Positions 62,521-64,000 of a stretch of DNA of 64,000 bases are shown here, piece after piece. Within the stretch, counting starts at the first letter, position 1; every line of letters begins with the position of its first letter. The notes beneath the pieces were generated by a model. It made no database searches and was not told where the DNA came from. It saw nothing but the letters and a program-made list of their open reading frames with translations. Position numbers and translations under genes: made by a program. The DNA comes from Pseudacidovorax intermedius (lineage in GTDB: Bacteria > Pseudomonadota > Gammaproteobacteria > Burkholderiales > Burkholderiaceae_C), in the NCBI RefSeq assembly GCF_001476815.1, contig NZ_LDSL01000018.1, positions 18,466 to 82,465 on the forward strand. The letters run 5' to 3'.

Positions 62521-62550
62521 CGCGGACCGCCCCTTGCAGGGCGGTCCGCG
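62521..62550 (-). terminator. Strong hairpin between Ig-like gene 2 and the aroK relic
   Basis: A perfect 12-bp stem (62521-62532 with 62539-62550) with a 6-nt loop, followed on the minus strand by TTGTTTCG. It is the counterpart of the hairpin at 60535-60564. Confidence 0.65.
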
Positions 62551-62619
62551 TGGAAAAGGAAATGAAGGGGAAATGAAGGCCGCGCGGTCCGGCAAGCCAG
62601 CGCGGCCCTGCGCGGCCCG

Positions 62620-64000
62620 TTAGGGCACTGTGGTCACAGCGATGGTGCTCGTGCTCTTGATGCCGTTGCCCGCAGTGAAGCTCACGTCGACCAGAGACGT
62701 CGCCCCCACCGTGCATGATGCGGTGGTCGGGGTGAACCGCAGGTCGACACGGGTGCGCACGCGCGGATCGGACAGCACGTCGTCGATCGTGGCCTGCGAG
62801 GCCAACGCCGCCGTCAGGGTGGGATTGCTGCTCGTGACGCTGACCGCGGTGCCGGCCGGCGGCGGGAAGGCGGCCGGCGTGCCTGCAAAGAGCGACAGGA
62901 CCTGCACCGTATTGCACTGGGCCGCAGACACCGTGAAGGCCGTCACCTGCGTGGTGCTGGCTGCCGTCGGCCCCGTGTAGAGGCTCACGAGCGAGACGTC
63001 GTTGGCAGTGAATCGCACCGCCTTGCTGATTGACGTCCCGCTGCCGACGCGGGTCGACGCCGTAACCGTCACGTACTGGCCATCCGCCGGACGCGGGTCC
63101 TGGACCACCAGATCCACGGTGCACAGGCCGCCTGCAGTGACGCAGCCGCCGCGCGACGACGAACCCACGGCCAGGAAGTCGGAGGTGAACACCACCGGCA
63201 CGCCGTCGGCCACCGGGTTGCCGTTCGCATCGGCGATGCGAACGGTGATCGTGCTCTTGTCGCCGGACTGGCGATAGTTGAGGTTGTACTTCGTGGCGGA
63301 CAGGTCGAAGCCCGCCTGCGTCGCCGTGCCCGTCGTCACCGTCAACTGGTCGGACTGCGTCGTCACCGCATTGCTGCCGTTGACCGTGGCCTGCACCACG
63401 ACCACCGTGGCGACGCTGCCGGACGACACGGTCGTCACGACCACGCCGTCGGTGTCGCTGGTGGCGGTGGGCACGTTGAGGGTGACGCCGGTGCCGTTGA
63501 CGGCAAAGTTCACCAGCACGCCCTTGACGGGCGAGTTGTTGGCATCGACGATGCGGAAGCGCAGCGTGGCCGACTCCGAGCGGCCGTTGCCGCCGGCGCC
63601 CTTGATCACGATCGACTTGTCGGCCGGGTTCGTGTCCAGGAAGTTGATCGCCTTGGCAGCCAGTTGCGGGCTCACCGCGCTCGCGGCAGGCGCGCTGGAA
63701 ATGGCAATGGACTTCTGCGCCGCCACCGGCGTGGTACCCACCGTGGCCGCAGCCGTAATGGTGGTCGCACCCAGGCTCGACACGGAGGCCGCACGGATCT
63801 CCACCGTCGCGCGGCCGCTGGCATCGGTCAGCGCCGTGGCCGCCGCGGGCGAGATGGTCAGCAGGCTGCCGCCGGTTTCGGCGAACTTGACGATGGTGCC
63901 GCTGACCGGGTTGCCGGACGCGTCCTTGACGACGGCGACGGCCTGGCCGATCTCCAGGGCCGTGAGCGAGGTGGTCGAGGCGCCGGTGCCGCCGCGCACG
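62620..64000 (-). CDS. Lipoprotein with bacterial Ig-like (Big-1/invasin) domains, copy 2, partial
   Basis: The C-terminal 460 or so residues of a paralogue of the gene at 60617; the start is beyond the right edge. The order of motifs is the same: GTGAST-SLTALEIGQAVAVVKDASGNPVSGTIVKFAETGGSLL, PVKGVLVNFAVNG, ADANGNPVADGVPVVFTSDFLAVG, the Cys pair in GGCVTAGGLC, and the C-terminal SAAQCNTVQVLSLFAGTPAAFPPPAG. Both copies end in TVP. As the N terminus is missing, the lipobox is inferred from copy 1. Confidence 0.85.
   Translation of the reverse strand, partial: VRGGTGASTTSLTALEIGQAVAVVKDASGNPVSGTIVKFAETGGSLLTISPAAATALTDASGRATVEIRAASVSSLGATTITAAATVGTTPVAAQKSIAISSAPAASAVSPQLAAKAINFLDTNPADKSIVIKGAGGNGRSESATLRFRIVDANNSPVKGVLVNFAVNGTGVTLNVPTATSDTDGVVVTTVSSGSVATVVVVQATVNGSNAVTTQSDQLTVTTGTATQAGFDLSATKYNLNYRQSGDKSTITVRIADANGNPVADGVPVVFTSDFLAVGSSSRGGCVTAGGLCTVDLVVQDPRPADGQYVTVTASTRVGSGTSISKAVRFTANDVSLVSLYTGPTAASTTQVTAFTVSAAQCNTVQVLSLFAGTPAAFPPPAGTAVSVTSSNPTLTAALASQATIDDVLSDPRVRTRVDLRFTPTTASCTVGATSLVDVSFTAGNGIKSTSTIAVTTVP

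Larger units (their letters stand above)
62216..62619. other. Region between the two Ig-like genes with aroK relic
   Basis: About 400 bp. It holds the promoter and leader of Ig-like gene 1, the truncated aroK copy (62333-62509), and the strong hairpin at 62521-62550 after Ig-like gene 2. Confidence 0.7.

Noticed and set aside
62333..63124. A 263-codon minus-strand frame covering the aroK relic and the 3' end of Ig-like gene 2
   Set aside because: The upstream part is an out-of-frame reading of the Ig-like gene; only the last 58 codons from 62509 have meaning, as the aroK remnant.
60617..64000. Repeat-like tandem signal considered as CRISPR or a satellite
   Set aside because: It is coding paralogy of Ig-like domains; no short direct repeats with regular spacers.

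Overview
This is a GC-rich, gene-dense stretch of chromosome from a betaproteobacterium of the order Burkholderiales, most like the Comamonadaceae. The grounds are gene order and family content: an mlaFEDACB-yadGH-bolA-murA-his cluster running towards tatABC, petABC followed by sspAB, an SAH riboswitch in front of ahcY, a DUF4148 protein, and a Wza/Wzb/Wzc plus Gfc-type exopolysaccharide set. The assignment is inference from recalled family knowledge; no search was run. There is no phage, plasmid or CRISPR signal, and most of the window is housekeeping.

Layout. 0-5.8 kb: 5' part of a drug-efflux MFS gene, erpA, rpsI-rplM, rlmJ, then rlpA, metF and tlyA. 5.9-7.5 kb: ahcY behind an SAH riboswitch whose pseudoknot strand is also a terminator arm; ahcY-tlyA-metF-rlpA reads as one methyl-cycle transcription unit. 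7.5-9.9 kb: a membrane [2Fe-2S] class III cyclase gene, divergent from a Crp/Fnr regulator gene, with a perfect inverted repeat covering both start codons. 10-15.3 kb: DoxX and DUF4148 genes, tRNA-Thr(UGU), sspB, sspA and the cytochrome bc1 genes petCBA. 15.5-20.7 kb: mscL, then pdxA, a NIF3-like gene and an MFS gene, then a DegS/DegQ-like protease gene. 20.7-24.1 kb: tatCBA, a HIT gene, a small membrane-protein gene, hisE and hisI.

24.2-32.5 kb: an exopolysaccharide/capsule export module (GfcA-like, GfcB, a GfcC-GfcD fusion, Wzb phosphatase, Wzc tyrosine kinase, and convergent Wza/GfcE). It sits between hisF and hisI and so splits the histidine operon. It carries no glycosyltransferases, so the sugar-assembly genes must lie elsewhere. 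32.5-47.4 kb: one long minus-strand series of hisF, a mutarotase gene, hisA, hisH, hisB, hisC, a small secreted-protein gene, hisD, hisG, murA, bolA, an ABC-2 exporter, and the Mla outer-membrane lipid asymmetry system. 47.7-54 kb: gltD and gltB. 54-57.7 kb: a RAYT transposase gene with nearby repeats, a methyltransferase gene, DUF1415 and an MFS gene. 57.7-60.5 kb: dgt, aroB and aroK. 60.6-64 kb: two tandem Ig-like lipoprotein genes separated by a degenerate copy of the aroK 5' end, the scar of a segmental duplication.

Most start codons were placed by ribosome-binding sites, family N-termini and the frequent ATGA stop/start overlaps (metF-rlpA, MFS-NIF3, hisI-hisE, gfcB-gfcCD, wzb-wzc, hisC-hisB, murA-hisG, mlaF-mlaE, mlaD-mlaA and others), which show tight translational coupling.
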